From Trujillonella endophytica (lineage in GTDB: Bacteria; Actinomycetota; Actinomycetes; Mycobacteriales; Geodermatophilaceae), in the NCBI RefSeq assembly GCF_900110555.1, contig NZ_FOEE01000004.1, positions 124,001 to 188,000 on the forward strand: 64,000 nucleotides of DNA, in the 5' to 3' direction. The position numbers and the translations under genes are program-made. Of this stretch, positions 15,715 to 23,007 are shown in pieces (position 1 is the stretch's first letter; each line of letters opens with the position of its first letter). The notes under the pieces were generated by a model. The model had not been told where the DNA came from. It saw only the letters and a list, made by a program, of their open reading frames with translations, and made no database searches.

Positions 15715-17127
15715 ATGACGATGAACCGGCGCTCGTTCCTGACCAGCGGTTCTGCCCTGGCGGTGGCGACCGCGTTCGGATCGACCCTGCTCGGCGCCAC
15801 CGCCGGCCCGGCGTCCGCGGCACCGCCGGCACCCGGCGGCGGTCGTCCCGGGGCCGGCTACGGGCCGCTGCGGCCCACGGCCCCCCGCGGCGGCGGTCCC
15901 GAGTACCTCGCCGTCCCCGCCGGCTTCACCTACAGCGTCCACGGCATCACGGGTGCGCCCATGTCCGGGTACGACCACCCCCACCCGCACCAGCTCGACG
16001 GCGCCGCCGCCTTCGAGCTCGCCAACGGCAACGTGGCCTACCTGCGCAACTGCGAGGACCGGGCGCCGGCCGGCGCGCCGCAGCAGTTCTCGATCAGGGA
16101 CCGCACCAACGCCTACGACGCGCGTGCGTACGGCGGGGTGACGACGCTCGAGTTCGACAGAAACCTGAACCACGTCGTCCGCGAGTCGATCGTCCTCACC
16201 GGCACGACGGTGAACTGCGCCGGCGGGATCGTCTCCGTCGACGGCGTGCAGGGGTGGATGACCTGCGAGGAGACGACGGTCGGTCCCGCCAACGGCTTCG
16301 AGCAGAAGCACGGCTACACCTACTTCGTCCCCGCTGCCGCCGAAGGTCCGGTCCGGGCCGAACCGTTCCGCCAGATGGGTCGCTTCGCCCACGAGGCCGT
16401 AGCCCAGGACGCCGCCGGCGTCGTGTACCTCACCGAGGACCAGGGCGACACGAGCGGCTTCTACCGCTACCTGCCCGACGACCGCTCCCTCCGTACCGGC
16501 CGGCTGCAGATGCTGGCGGTCGACGGCCAGCCCACCTTCACCGCGTTCACCGGACAGCAGCAGGGCGCGACCTTCCCGGTGACGTGGGTCGACATCGCCA
16601 TCCCCGACCCCGAGCTGCCGGCCCAGCCGCGGACCGCTGTCCAGGGCCGCACCCTCGGAGCCGCCTACTTCAACCGGCTCGAGGGCATCTGGGCGGGCGC
16701 GGGCACGATGACCTTCGCCTCGACGTCCGGCGGCGCCGCCCGGCGCGGTCAGATCTGGCAGTACGACATCGCCCGGCAGACGCTGTCGATGATCTTCGAG
16801 TCCACCGGCAGCGACGTCCTGGACTCGCCGGACAACCTCGTGGTCACGCCGCGGGGCGGGATCATCCTGTGCGAGGACGACGCCTCGGGCGACGGCGACA
16901 CCCACCCGCTGGCACCCGGGCTCACGGACGTGAACCGCCTCATCGGCCTCAGCGCCGACGCTCAGCCCTTCGAGCTCGTCGTCAACCGCTTCAACGACGC
17001 CGAGCTCGCCGGTGCAGCGTTCAGCCCCGACGGTCGGACCCTGTTCTTCAACGTCTTCGGCAACGGCGCTGCCGGACAGGGCTTCACCGTGGCCCTGCGC
17101 GGCCCGTGGAACGCGGGCCCGCTGTAG
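15715..17127 (+). CDS. phoX: PhoX-family (DUF839) exported phosphatase
   Basis: PhoX enzymes are calcium/iron-dependent phosphomonoesterases exported by Tat. This 470-residue protein opens with the Tat motif NRRSFL (4-9) and a long signal to AAPP near 37. PhoX motifs follow: NCAGGIVSVDGVQGW (the Cys that ligates iron in known PhoX), TCEETTVGP, GRFAHEAV and LTEDQGDTSGFYRY, and later LDSPDNL and ILCEDD. Start ATG 15715; a very long open frame back to 14212 is a shadow of the opposite-strand gene. With the divergent metallophosphoesterase and the PHO box it forms a phosphate-scavenging pair. Confidence 0.9.
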   Translation: MTMNRRSFLTSGSALAVATAFGSTLLGATAGPASAAPPAPGGGRPGAGYGPLRPTAPRGGGPEYLAVPAGFTYSVHGITGAPMSGYDHPHPHQLDGAAAFELANGNVAYLRNCEDRAPAGAPQQFSIRDRTNAYDARAYGGVTTLEFDRNLNHVVRESIVLTGTTVNCAGGIVSVDGVQGWMTCEETTVGPANGFEQKHGYTYFVPAAAEGPVRAEPFRQMGRFAHEAVAQDAAGVVYLTEDQGDTSGFYRYLPDDRSLRTGRLQMLAVDGQPTFTAFTGQQQGATFPVTWVDIAIPDPELPAQPRTAVQGRTLGAAYFNRLEGIWAGAGTMTFASTSGGAARRGQIWQYDIARQTLSMIFESTGSDVLDSPDNLVVTPRGGIILCEDDASGDGDTHPLAPGLTDVNRLIGLSADAQPFELVVNRFNDAELAGAAFSPDGRTLFFNVFGNGAAGQGFTVALRGPWNAGPL

Positions 17128-17140
17128 GTCACCCCGGTCC

Positions 17141-17187
17141 GACGACGCCCCGGCCGCCCGCCTCGCGCGGGTGGCCGGGGCGTCGTC
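17141..17187. terminator. Strong bidirectional hairpin terminator between phoX and the DUF3037 gene
   Basis: A 15-bp perfect stem (17141-17155 with 17173-17187) continues into 6 more pairs with one G-U and closes on a 5-nt loop. It starts 13 nt after the phoX stop and reaches the stop codon of the convergent DUF3037 gene, so it can serve both strands. Confidence 0.8.
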
Positions 17188-17608
17188 ACCCGCTGACGGG
17201 GAGGACCAGCAGGCGGAGCAGGCGGTCGGCCTCGGCGTCGGGGTCCGCGGTCAGCCCGGTGTGCACCGGCCCGGTCTGGACGACGGTGCTGCGCGGCGCC
17301 GTCAGCCACCGGAACCGCGACCCCAGCGCCTCCCGGCCGGCCGCACCGGAGGCGCCGTCCGCGGCACAGACATCGGCGACGGCCTGCAGCGCACCGGCGA
17401 TCGCCTCGACGTCGGCGGTCGGGTCGAGGCCGCGGAGCCGGGCCGGGTCCAGGTGCAGGCGGCAGCCCAGGTAGTCCCGCTGCCGGCAGTAGACGATCAC
17501 GCCGGCGTTCAGGAACTCCCCCCGCTCCACCCGAGGCACCACCCGCAGGACGGCGTACTCGAAGGTGTCCCTCACCGCTGGGCTCCTGCGCTCCGATTCG
17601 TCCCTCAC
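17186..17608 (-). CDS. DUF3037 protein partner of a HipA-like kinase
   Basis: This 140-residue protein has the DUF3037 opening FEYAVLRVVPRVERGEFLNAGVIVYC near residues 16-41 and a later FRWLTAPRSTVVQTGPVHTGLT segment. Its function is unknown. It starts at GTG 17608 in a GTGA overlap with the HipA-like gene. A second in-frame GTG at 17575 lies in an identical 16-nt context, so the start region is duplicated. The conserved pairing with a HipA-like protein suggests a joint function, perhaps substrate or regulator of the kinase, but nothing in the sequence proves that. Confidence 0.82.
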   Translation of the reverse strand: MRDESERRSPAVRDTFEYAVLRVVPRVERGEFLNAGVIVYCRQRDYLGCRLHLDPARLRGLDPTADVEAIAGALQAVADVCAADGASGAAGREALGSRFRWLTAPRSTVVQTGPVHTGLTADPDAEADRLLRLLVLPVSG

Positions 17609-17615
17609 CGCTGGG
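17567..17615. repeat. 16-nt direct repeat duplicating the DUF3037 start context
   Basis: Identical 16-nt copies lie at 17567-17582 and 17600-17615, offset by 33 nt (11 codons). Each contains GTG with the same flanks. The first translated copy also carries the stop of the upstream gene in another frame. Confidence 0.85.
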
Positions 17616-18513
17616 TCACCCCCTCGGGCGGCGGCGGGCCCAGCCACGCCGGCCGGTTGCGGCCGACCACCGGACGCTTCCGGCCGGCCACGCCCGCGGC
17701 CGCCGCCGCGACGAGCCCGGGAAGCCACGCGTCCCGGGCCGCCAGGCGGGCCAGCAGCTGGTCGACGTACCGCTCCCGCACCCGCCCGGGCGGCTCCGGC
17801 CCGGCCCCGGTCAGGGGCCCGCCCCGAGCCTGCGAGGGATGGGGGGACCGGGGTCCTTCCTCCTCCAGCCACGCGTCTGGCACCTGCGCGAGGACCTGCT
17901 CGAGCACCTGACGCGTCACCAGCGGCGCCAGGTCGGCGTCGGCCGCGCGCACATCGGGAGAGCACTCGACCAGCGCGTGCTGGGTCGCGTCGTAGGGGCG
18001 GGAGACCGCCGCCGCGGCGCCCGGCCAGCTGTGGTGGAAGGTCAGCGCGGCGCCGTGGTCGATCAGCTGCAGCCGGCCGTGCCAGAACAGCATGTTGGGG
18101 TTGCGCCAGGAGCGGTCCACGTTGCCGACCAGCGCGTCGAACCACAGCACCCGGCCGGCCAGTTCGGCACCGACCTCCGCCACGCCGGCCTCGAAGTCGA
18201 GCGCGCCCGGCAGGTAGTCCAGCCCCAGGTTGATCCCGGCCGAGCGCTGCAGCAGCTCCTGCACCTCCTGGTCCGGCTCGCCCACGGCGAGCTCGGGGGC
18301 GACGTCCACCGTCACCAGCGCCGGCACCGGCAGGGCCAGCGCCCGGGCCAGCTCGCCGCAGACCACCTCGGCGACCAGCACCCGGACGCCCTGCCCGGCG
18401 GCCCGCCACTTGACCACGTAGGTGCCCAGGTCGTCGGCCTCCATGAGCCCCGGCAGCGAGCCACCCTCACGCAGCGGGGTGACGTAGCGGGTGGCGGTGA
18501 CGGCGGGCAGCAC
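17605..18513 (-). CDS. HipA-like atypical protein kinase
   Basis: This 302-residue protein resembles the HipA_2 kinase-like family. Visible elements are YVVKWRAAGQGVRVLVAEVV (putative ATP-binding Lys and helix, near 30-50), GLDYLPGALDFEAG, LVGNVDRSWRNPNML (catalytic-loop-like Asp/Asn, near 118-132) and LQLIDHGAALTFHHSW (metal-binding DHG). There is no N-terminal HipB-type antitoxin gene; the partner is DUF3037 downstream. The start GTG 18513 is chosen for fit to the domain and is uncertain. Whether it phosphorylates a protein, as E. coli HipA does, is unknown. Confidence 0.78.
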   Translation of the reverse strand: MLPAVTATRYVTPLREGGSLPGLMEADDLGTYVVKWRAAGQGVRVLVAEVVCGELARALALPVPALVTVDVAPELAVGEPDQEVQELLQRSAGINLGLDYLPGALDFEAGVAEVGAELAGRVLWFDALVGNVDRSWRNPNMLFWHGRLQLIDHGAALTFHHSWPGAAAAVSRPYDATQHALVECSPDVRAADADLAPLVTRQVLEQVLAQVPDAWLEEEGPRSPHPSQARGGPLTGAGPEPPGRVRERYVDQLLARLAARDAWLPGLVAAAAAGVAGRKRPVVGRNRPAWLGPPPPEGVTQR

Positions 18514-18567
18514 AGTGCCGGCCAACCTAGCCGGTGGGTTCCGGCGGGGCACCGCAGACTCGGCGAC

Positions 18568-19113
18568 ATGGGACTCCTGCGCGCCGTGACCCCGGCCGGC
18601 CTCGCCGACGTGCCGTTCACCTATCCGGAGGTGGGCGCGACCGCCGATCCGGTGCTCCCCGCCGGGTACCGGCACTCCGAGCACACGGTCGTGGTGGGCG
18701 GCGGGCGCGACGTCTTCGACCGGGTCGTGGCCGCGGTGTTCGCCTGGCGGGTGCAGCGCAGCGTCGGCCTGCGGGTGCGCGCGAGCGGTCCGCCCACCGA
18801 GCCCGGCACGGTCGTCGTCCTCACCGCGGGCCTGGACCGGCTCGGCTACGACATCCCCTGCCGCGTGGTGTGGGCACGCACCGCGGGCGACGAGCAGGGG
18901 TTCGCCTACGGCACCCTGCCCGGGCACCCGGAGAGCGGCGAGGAGGCGTTCCTCGTGCGGATCGCGGCCTCCGGAGAGGTCACCGTGCGGCTGCGGGTGT
19001 TCTCCCGGCTGGCCTCCCCCTCCGCCCGGCTGGCCGGCCCGCTCGCGTGGCGGGTACAGGCCCTGGCCACCCGGCGCTACCTCGCCGCCCTGCGCCGGGC
19101 CGCCCGCAGCTGA
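18568..19113 (+). CDS. DUF1990 family protein
   Basis: This 181-residue protein has the DUF1990 pattern of TYPEVGAT near residues 18-25, AWRVQRSVGLRVRASG in the middle and RVFSRLASPSARLAGPLAWRVQALATRRYL at the end. The family adopts a lipocalin/SRPBCC-like fold of unknown role, common in actinobacteria and plants. It is divergent from the HipA-like gene by 54 bp. No catalytic residues are recognisable. Confidence 0.85.
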   Translation: MGLLRAVTPAGLADVPFTYPEVGATADPVLPAGYRHSEHTVVVGGGRDVFDRVVAAVFAWRVQRSVGLRVRASGPPTEPGTVVVLTAGLDRLGYDIPCRVVWARTAGDEQGFAYGTLPGHPESGEEAFLVRIAASGEVTVRLRVFSRLASPSARLAGPLAWRVQALATRRYLAALRRAARS

Positions 19114-19122
19114 GCCGGCGCG

Positions 19123-19473
19123 TCAGGGGACGCGCCGGGCGGCGACCGCCGCGGCGATCCGCTCGACCAAATCCGCGGGGACCGGCCGGGCGTAGCGCAG
19201 GTGGACGGCGTCCTTGCCCGACCGCAGCGGCGCGACCTCGGCCTCCAGGTCGCCGTCGAACACCGGCACCGGGTACAGCGCCGCGTGGGACTTCCAGGCT
19301 GCGAAGTGCAGGCCGTACCGGTCGCCCAGCATCGCCGCCGGCATCCCGTAGCGGATCGTCTCGGTGGCGCCGGGCATCCCCCGCAGGACGGCGGCACGGA
19401 CCTCGAGCAGCACCGCCTGCGCCGCGGCGGGGAGCGCGGCCAGGTACTCCTCGACGCTGGTCGGTGCGGTCAC
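19123..19473 (-). CDS. DUF1801 family protein (YdhG/iron-chaperone-like)
   Basis: This 116-residue protein has the DUF1801 layout: VEEYLAALPAAAQAVLLEVR, then ETIRYGMPAAMLGDRYGLHFAAWKSHAALYP, then HLRYARPVPADLVERI. Members include YdhG and frataxin-like folds; a role in iron handling has been proposed for some Bacillus members. It converges on the DUF1990 gene with a 9-nt gap. Confidence 0.85.
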   Translation of the reverse strand: MTAPTSVEEYLAALPAAAQAVLLEVRAAVLRGMPGATETIRYGMPAAMLGDRYGLHFAAWKSHAALYPVPVFDGDLEAEVAPLRSGKDAVHLRYARPVPADLVERIAAAVAARRVP

Positions 19474-19559
19474 GGTGGGCTCCTCGGGATCCGGGCGTCG
19501 CCGATGAGTCCGGGCGCTCCGGCACGTCCTACCAGGGAAGCGACTCCCGAGGAGGCGGC

Positions 19560-20714
19560 ATGGGGCTGGCGGACGACGTCCAGACGGTGGTGACCGGGGC
19601 GGTCGCCGGGGACCAGGTGCCGGGCGCGGCGTGGCTCGCCACCCGCGGCGGGGAGGTGGCGCGCGGCGCCGCGGGCGCGCACGCCCCCGGCGGGACGGAC
19701 GCGGTGCGTCCCGACTCGGTCTTCCGCATCTCCTCGATGACCAAGCCGGTCGTCGCCGCCGCCGCTCTCGCGCTGGTCGACGACGGCGTCCTCGCCCTCG
19801 ACGAGCCGGTCGACCGGCTGCTGCCCGAGCTCGCCGGCCGGGTGGTGCTCGCCGACCCGGCCGATGCCTCCGCCGGCACGGTCCCGGCCCGCCGGCCGAT
19901 CACGGTGCGCGACGTCCTCACGTTCCGCCTCGGGCTCGGCATCGACTTCACCGCCTCCTGGCCGACCCCGACGGTCGAGGCGCTCGGGGGCATCGGGATG
20001 CCGGCGGGGCCGCCGCAGCCGCAGGCCGCGCCGCCGCCGGACGAGTGGCTGCGCCGGCTCGCCACCCTGCCGCTGGCGTACCAGCCGGGCGAGCGCTGGC
20101 TGTACCACGTGGGCGCGAGCGTGCTGGGCGTCCTCGTGGCCCGCGCCGCGCGGCGTCCGCTGCCCGAGGTGCTCGCCGAGCGGGTGCTGGACCCGCTCGG
20201 GATGTGCGACACCGGCTTCGGCGTCCCCGAGCACGCCCGCGGCCGGCTGGGCCCGCACTGGACACCGCCGGGCGACGACGGCCGGCGCGACTGCTTCGAC
20301 GCCTCCGACGGGCAGTGGGCCCGGCCGCCGGCGTTCCCCGACGGCGGCGACGGGCTGGTCTCGACCGTCGACGACGTGGCCGCCTTCGCGGGGATGCTGG
20401 CGTCGGGTGGACGCGCGCCCGGCGGCGAGCGGGTCCTCGCCCCGGCGACCGTCGCGGTGATGCTCACCGAGCAGGCTGGCCCAGTCGACGACGAGGGCGG
20501 CGGCTGGGGCCTGGGCATCGGCGTCCGCCGGACCGACGAACCCGGCGGGCGGTCGGCCGGCTCCTTCGGCTGGGACGGCGGGCTGGGCAGCTCCTGGTGG
20601 ACCGACCCCGTCACCGGCGCGACGGCGGTGCTGCTGACCAACCAGATGTGGGCGTCGCCGGAGCCGCCGCCGGTGTTCGACGCCTTCCGCGCGGCCGCGT
20701 TCGGCCCGCGCTGA
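19560..20714 (+). CDS. Serine hydrolase, class C beta-lactamase/esterase family
   Basis: This is a 384-residue penicillin-binding-protein-like hydrolase. The SxxK nucleophile motif is SSMTK (about 58-62); YHVGAS (about 183) corresponds to the Tyr-x-Asn/Ser element, and GWDGG near 340 replaces the HTG motif. There is no signal peptide, so it is probably a cytoplasmic esterase or D-aminopeptidase-like enzyme, not a resistance beta-lactamase. ATG 19560 has GGAGGCGGC directly upstream. A perfect 46-bp palindrome follows its stop. Confidence 0.88.
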   Translation: MGLADDVQTVVTGAVAGDQVPGAAWLATRGGEVARGAAGAHAPGGTDAVRPDSVFRISSMTKPVVAAAALALVDDGVLALDEPVDRLLPELAGRVVLADPADASAGTVPARRPITVRDVLTFRLGLGIDFTASWPTPTVEALGGIGMPAGPPQPQAAPPPDEWLRRLATLPLAYQPGERWLYHVGASVLGVLVARAARRPLPEVLAERVLDPLGMCDTGFGVPEHARGRLGPHWTPPGDDGRRDCFDASDGQWARPPAFPDGGDGLVSTVDDVAAFAGMLASGGRAPGGERVLAPATVAVMLTEQAGPVDDEGGGWGLGIGVRRTDEPGGRSAGSFGWDGGLGSSWWTDPVTGATAVLLTNQMWASPEPPPVFDAFRAAAFGPR

Positions 20715-20724
20715 CCGCCACCCC

Positions 20725-20770
20725 GTGCAGTTCCGCACTTCTGCACCGGTGCAGAAGTGCGGAACTGCAC
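20725..20770. repeat. Perfect 46-bp palindrome made of two inverted 23-bp repeat units
   Basis: Positions 20725-20747 are the exact reverse complement of 20748-20770, with no spacer. It lies between convergent genes (stops at 20714 and 20796), so it can act as a terminator for both. The 23-bp unit (ending GGAACTGCAC) recurs with changes as a tandem triplet at 32564-32632, so it belongs to a dispersed repeat family. Confidence 0.92.
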
Positions 20771-20795
20771 GGCTCGGGGACGTCGCCGGGATCCG

Positions 20796-21164
20796 CTAGT
20801 CGACGATCTTCCAGTAGGAGTCCTTGCGGCGGATGCGGCCATCCGGCGCCAGGTCGAACAGGTCGCACCCGCGCACGCGCACCTTCTCCCCCGACGTCGA
20901 GGTCCCGGTCAGCAGCCAGCGGGAGACCGCGTGGTCGCCGCAGGCCCAGTGCTCGTCCTCGCCGTAGTGCACGTCGGGGATCCCGGCGAACCGCCCGGCG
21001 AACCCCTCTCGGACGGCCGCGCGACCGCTGTAGCGCGTGCCCCAGGGCTCGGTTCCCCGCGGCGTCTCCAGCACGCAGTCGTCGGTGAAGAAGGACATGA
21101 TCCGGTCCAGGTCGTGCGCGTTGAACGCGTCCACGAGGCCCTGGAGCCCCTGCTCGTCGCTCAC
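20796..21164 (-). CDS. SnoaL-like/NTF2-fold polyketide-cyclase family protein
   Basis: This 122-residue NTF2-fold protein opens LQGLVDAFNAHDLDRIMSFF, followed by GTRYSGRAAVREGFAGRFAGIPDVHY and the closing DGRIRRKDSYWKIVD. The family includes cyclases, isomerases and unassigned ligand-binding proteins; no function can be assigned. It is convergent with the serine hydrolase gene across the palindrome. Confidence 0.85.
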   Translation of the reverse strand: MSDEQGLQGLVDAFNAHDLDRIMSFFTDDCVLETPRGTEPWGTRYSGRAAVREGFAGRFAGIPDVHYGEDEHWACGDHAVSRWLLTGTSTSGEKVRVRGCDLFDLAPDGRIRRKDSYWKIVD

Positions 21165-21221
21165 GCAGCGACCGTCCCGCGGTGTCGGCCCCCCGGGAAG
21201 GGCCCTGCGTCCCTGGGCCCG

Positions 21222-21956
21222 CTAGAGATCGCGCCGCTCGAGCAGCACCGCGCCGAGCGCCCAGGCCGCGAGGGCCCACCCGGCGGTGACCGCCAGGCCG
21301 ACCGCCCACGTCGTCGACACGGCCAGGAAGGGGTCCTCCCCCACCCGCAGCGCCGGCAGCCCCTGCGAGGCCACGGTGGCCCACCGGCCGCCGGCCAGGG
21401 CGAGCGCCGGCGGCAGCACGAACACCAGCGCCATCCCCAGCCCGACACCGCCGGCAGTGGCTCGCAGCAGCGTTCCGAGCCCGACCCCGAGCACCGTCAC
21501 GAGGACCGCACCGGCCACCTGCAGCCCGAGCGCGCGCAGCACCGCGGGGTCGGTGAGGGAGACCCCGCCCGGTACCGCCACGAGCACCCGCGCCGCCACG
21601 GCGCAGCCGACCGCCGCCACCGCGGTGAGCAGCGCGGCCCACGCCGAGACGACGGCGGTGGTGGCGGCGAGCCACGCCGTCCGGCGGGGCACCGCGACGA
21701 GGGCCGAGACCGCGCTGCCCGTGCCGAACTCCGCGCTGACGGCGAGGACCCCCAGGACGACCAGGACCAGCTGCGCGAAACCGAAGCCGGTCAGCGCCAC
21801 CTCGACCGCGACGTCCGCCCGGGACGACGTCGGGGTGCCCGCCGCGGCCAGCCAGCCGAAGCCGGCCGCGACGACCAGGTGGACGGCGGTGCACCACCAG
21901 GTCGACCGCACCGAGCTCAGCCGCGTCCAGGCCGCAGCCACCAGGCCCGCCGTCAC
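21222..21956 (-). CDS. ABC exporter permease subunit (ABC-2 type)
   Basis: This 244-residue protein has about six membrane segments, opening AAAWTRLSSVRSTWW, a usual N-terminal amphipathic element of actinobacterial ABC-2 permeases. A helix near GFGFAQLVLVVLGVLAVSAEF and EFGTGSAVSALVAVPRRTAWLAA follows, with helices to the end. GTG 21956 overlaps the stop of the ATPase gene as GTGA, which fixes the start. The substrate is unknown. Confidence 0.85.
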   Translation of the reverse strand: MTAGLVAAAWTRLSSVRSTWWCTAVHLVVAAGFGWLAAAGTPTSSRADVAVEVALTGFGFAQLVLVVLGVLAVSAEFGTGSAVSALVAVPRRTAWLAATTAVVSAWAALLTAVAAVGCAVAARVLVAVPGGVSLTDPAVLRALGLQVAGAVLVTVLGVGLGTLLRATAGGVGLGMALVFVLPPALALAGGRWATVASQGLPALRVGEDPFLAVSTTWAVGLAVTAGWALAAWALGAVLLERRDL

Positions 21957-22864
21957 GGAAGTCCCGGGAGCCCGGCGCGGTACTCGACCTCGCCGCCGGT
22001 CAGCGCCAGGTAGGCGGCCTCCAGCGAGGCGACCACCCGGGTCAGCTCGTGCACCGGCACCCCGGCGGCGTGGGCGACGTCCCCGACGTCGGCCGGGTCC
22101 AGGCCCTCGATCCGCAGCGCCCCGTCCAGCTCCAGCACGACCGCCGCACCGGCCCGTCGCAGCGCCGAGGCCAGCAGCGGGGCCGCGGGGCTGCGCACCC
22201 GGACGGCCGCGGAGGCGCCGAGCAGCTCCGCCATCGGGACGTCGGCCAGCAGCCGCCCGCGACCGAGCACGACGAGGTGGTCGGCCGTGTCCTCCATCTC
22301 GCTCATGAGGTGGCTGGAGACGAGCACCGTGCGCCCCTCGGCCGCCAGCCCGCGGAGCAGCCCGCGGACCCAGCGGATGCCCTCGGGGTCCAGCCCGTTG
22401 ACCGGCTCGTCGAGCAGCAACACCTCGGGTTCGCCCAGCAGTGCGCCCGCCATGCCCAGGCGCTGGCCCATCCCGAGGGAGTAGCCGCCGACCCGGTCGT
22501 ACGCCACCGCGGCCAGGCCCACGAGGTCGATCACCTCGGCCACCCGCCGCCGCGGCAGCCCGTTGGACCGGGCCAGTGCCAGCAGGTGCGCGTGCGCCGT
22601 CCGCCCGGGGTGGCGGGCGCGCGGGTCGACGAGCGCCCCGACCCGGCGCAGGGGCCGGTCCAGCCGCCGGTAGGGGACGCCGAGCACGGTCGCCGTCCCG
22701 GCGGTGGGCCGGGCCAGGCCGAGCACGCAACGCATCGTCGTCGTCTTTCCGGAGCCGTTCGGGCCCAGGAAGCCGGTGACCCGGCCCGGCTCGATGCGGA
22801 CCGTGAGGTCGTCGACGGCGACGCGGTCCCCGAAGACCTTCGTCAGCCCGACGAGCTCGATCAC
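21953..22864 (-). CDS. ABC exporter ATP-binding protein
   Basis: This 303-residue ATPase of the CcmA/drug-exporter group has Walker A GPNGSGKTTT (about 32-41), signature YSLGMGQRLGMAGALL, Walker B LLLDEPVNGLDP, and SSHLMSEME as the H-loop. The C-terminal 90 residues are the usual DrrA-like extension. GTG 22864 is chosen because VIELVGLTKVFGDR is the family's opening; the frame extends upstream to 22948 without support. It pairs with the overlapping permease. A drug, lipid or antibiotic-export role is possible but not shown. Confidence 0.9.
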   Translation of the reverse strand: MIELVGLTKVFGDRVAVDDLTVRIEPGRVTGFLGPNGSGKTTTMRCVLGLARPTAGTATVLGVPYRRLDRPLRRVGALVDPRARHPGRTAHAHLLALARSNGLPRRRVAEVIDLVGLAAVAYDRVGGYSLGMGQRLGMAGALLGEPEVLLLDEPVNGLDPEGIRWVRGLLRGLAAEGRTVLVSSHLMSEMEDTADHLVVLGRGRLLADVPMAELLGASAAVRVRSPAAPLLASALRRAGAAVVLELDGALRIEGLDPADVGDVAHAAGVPVHELTRVVASLEAAYLALTGGEVEYRAGLPGLP

Positions 22865-22938
22865 GCCGCGATCATGGCGATCCGGAGGCACCGAGGGGAG
22901 CAGGCGCGGCGGCGTCGTCCCATCAGCAGGGACGGTCC

Positions 22939-22965
22939 GTTTCCGCAACTGAGCCCAGCGGGTAG
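22939..22965 (+). promoter_or_regulatory. Stress-sigma (SigB/SigF-type) promoter of katE
   Basis: GTTT (22939-22942), a 17-nt spacer and GGGTAG (22960-22965) match the mycobacterial SigF pattern GTTT-N15-17-GGGTA. It ends 42 nt before the catalase start. Catalase genes are classical targets of this sigma class in actinobacteria (family knowledge). Confidence 0.6.
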
Positions 22966-23007
22966 CCGCAGGGCATCGCAGTCGATGCCATTACCCCTGG
23001 AGTAGCC

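Noticed and set aside
14212-17127. A 971-codon open frame ending with the PhoX domain
   Set aside because: Only the part from 15715 has a protein-like sequence and a Tat signal; the upstream part is the reverse-strand shadow of the metallophosphoesterase.
19560-20714. Resistance beta-lactamase
   Set aside because: No signal peptide and the KTG/HTG element is replaced by GWDGG, as in esterases of the class C family.
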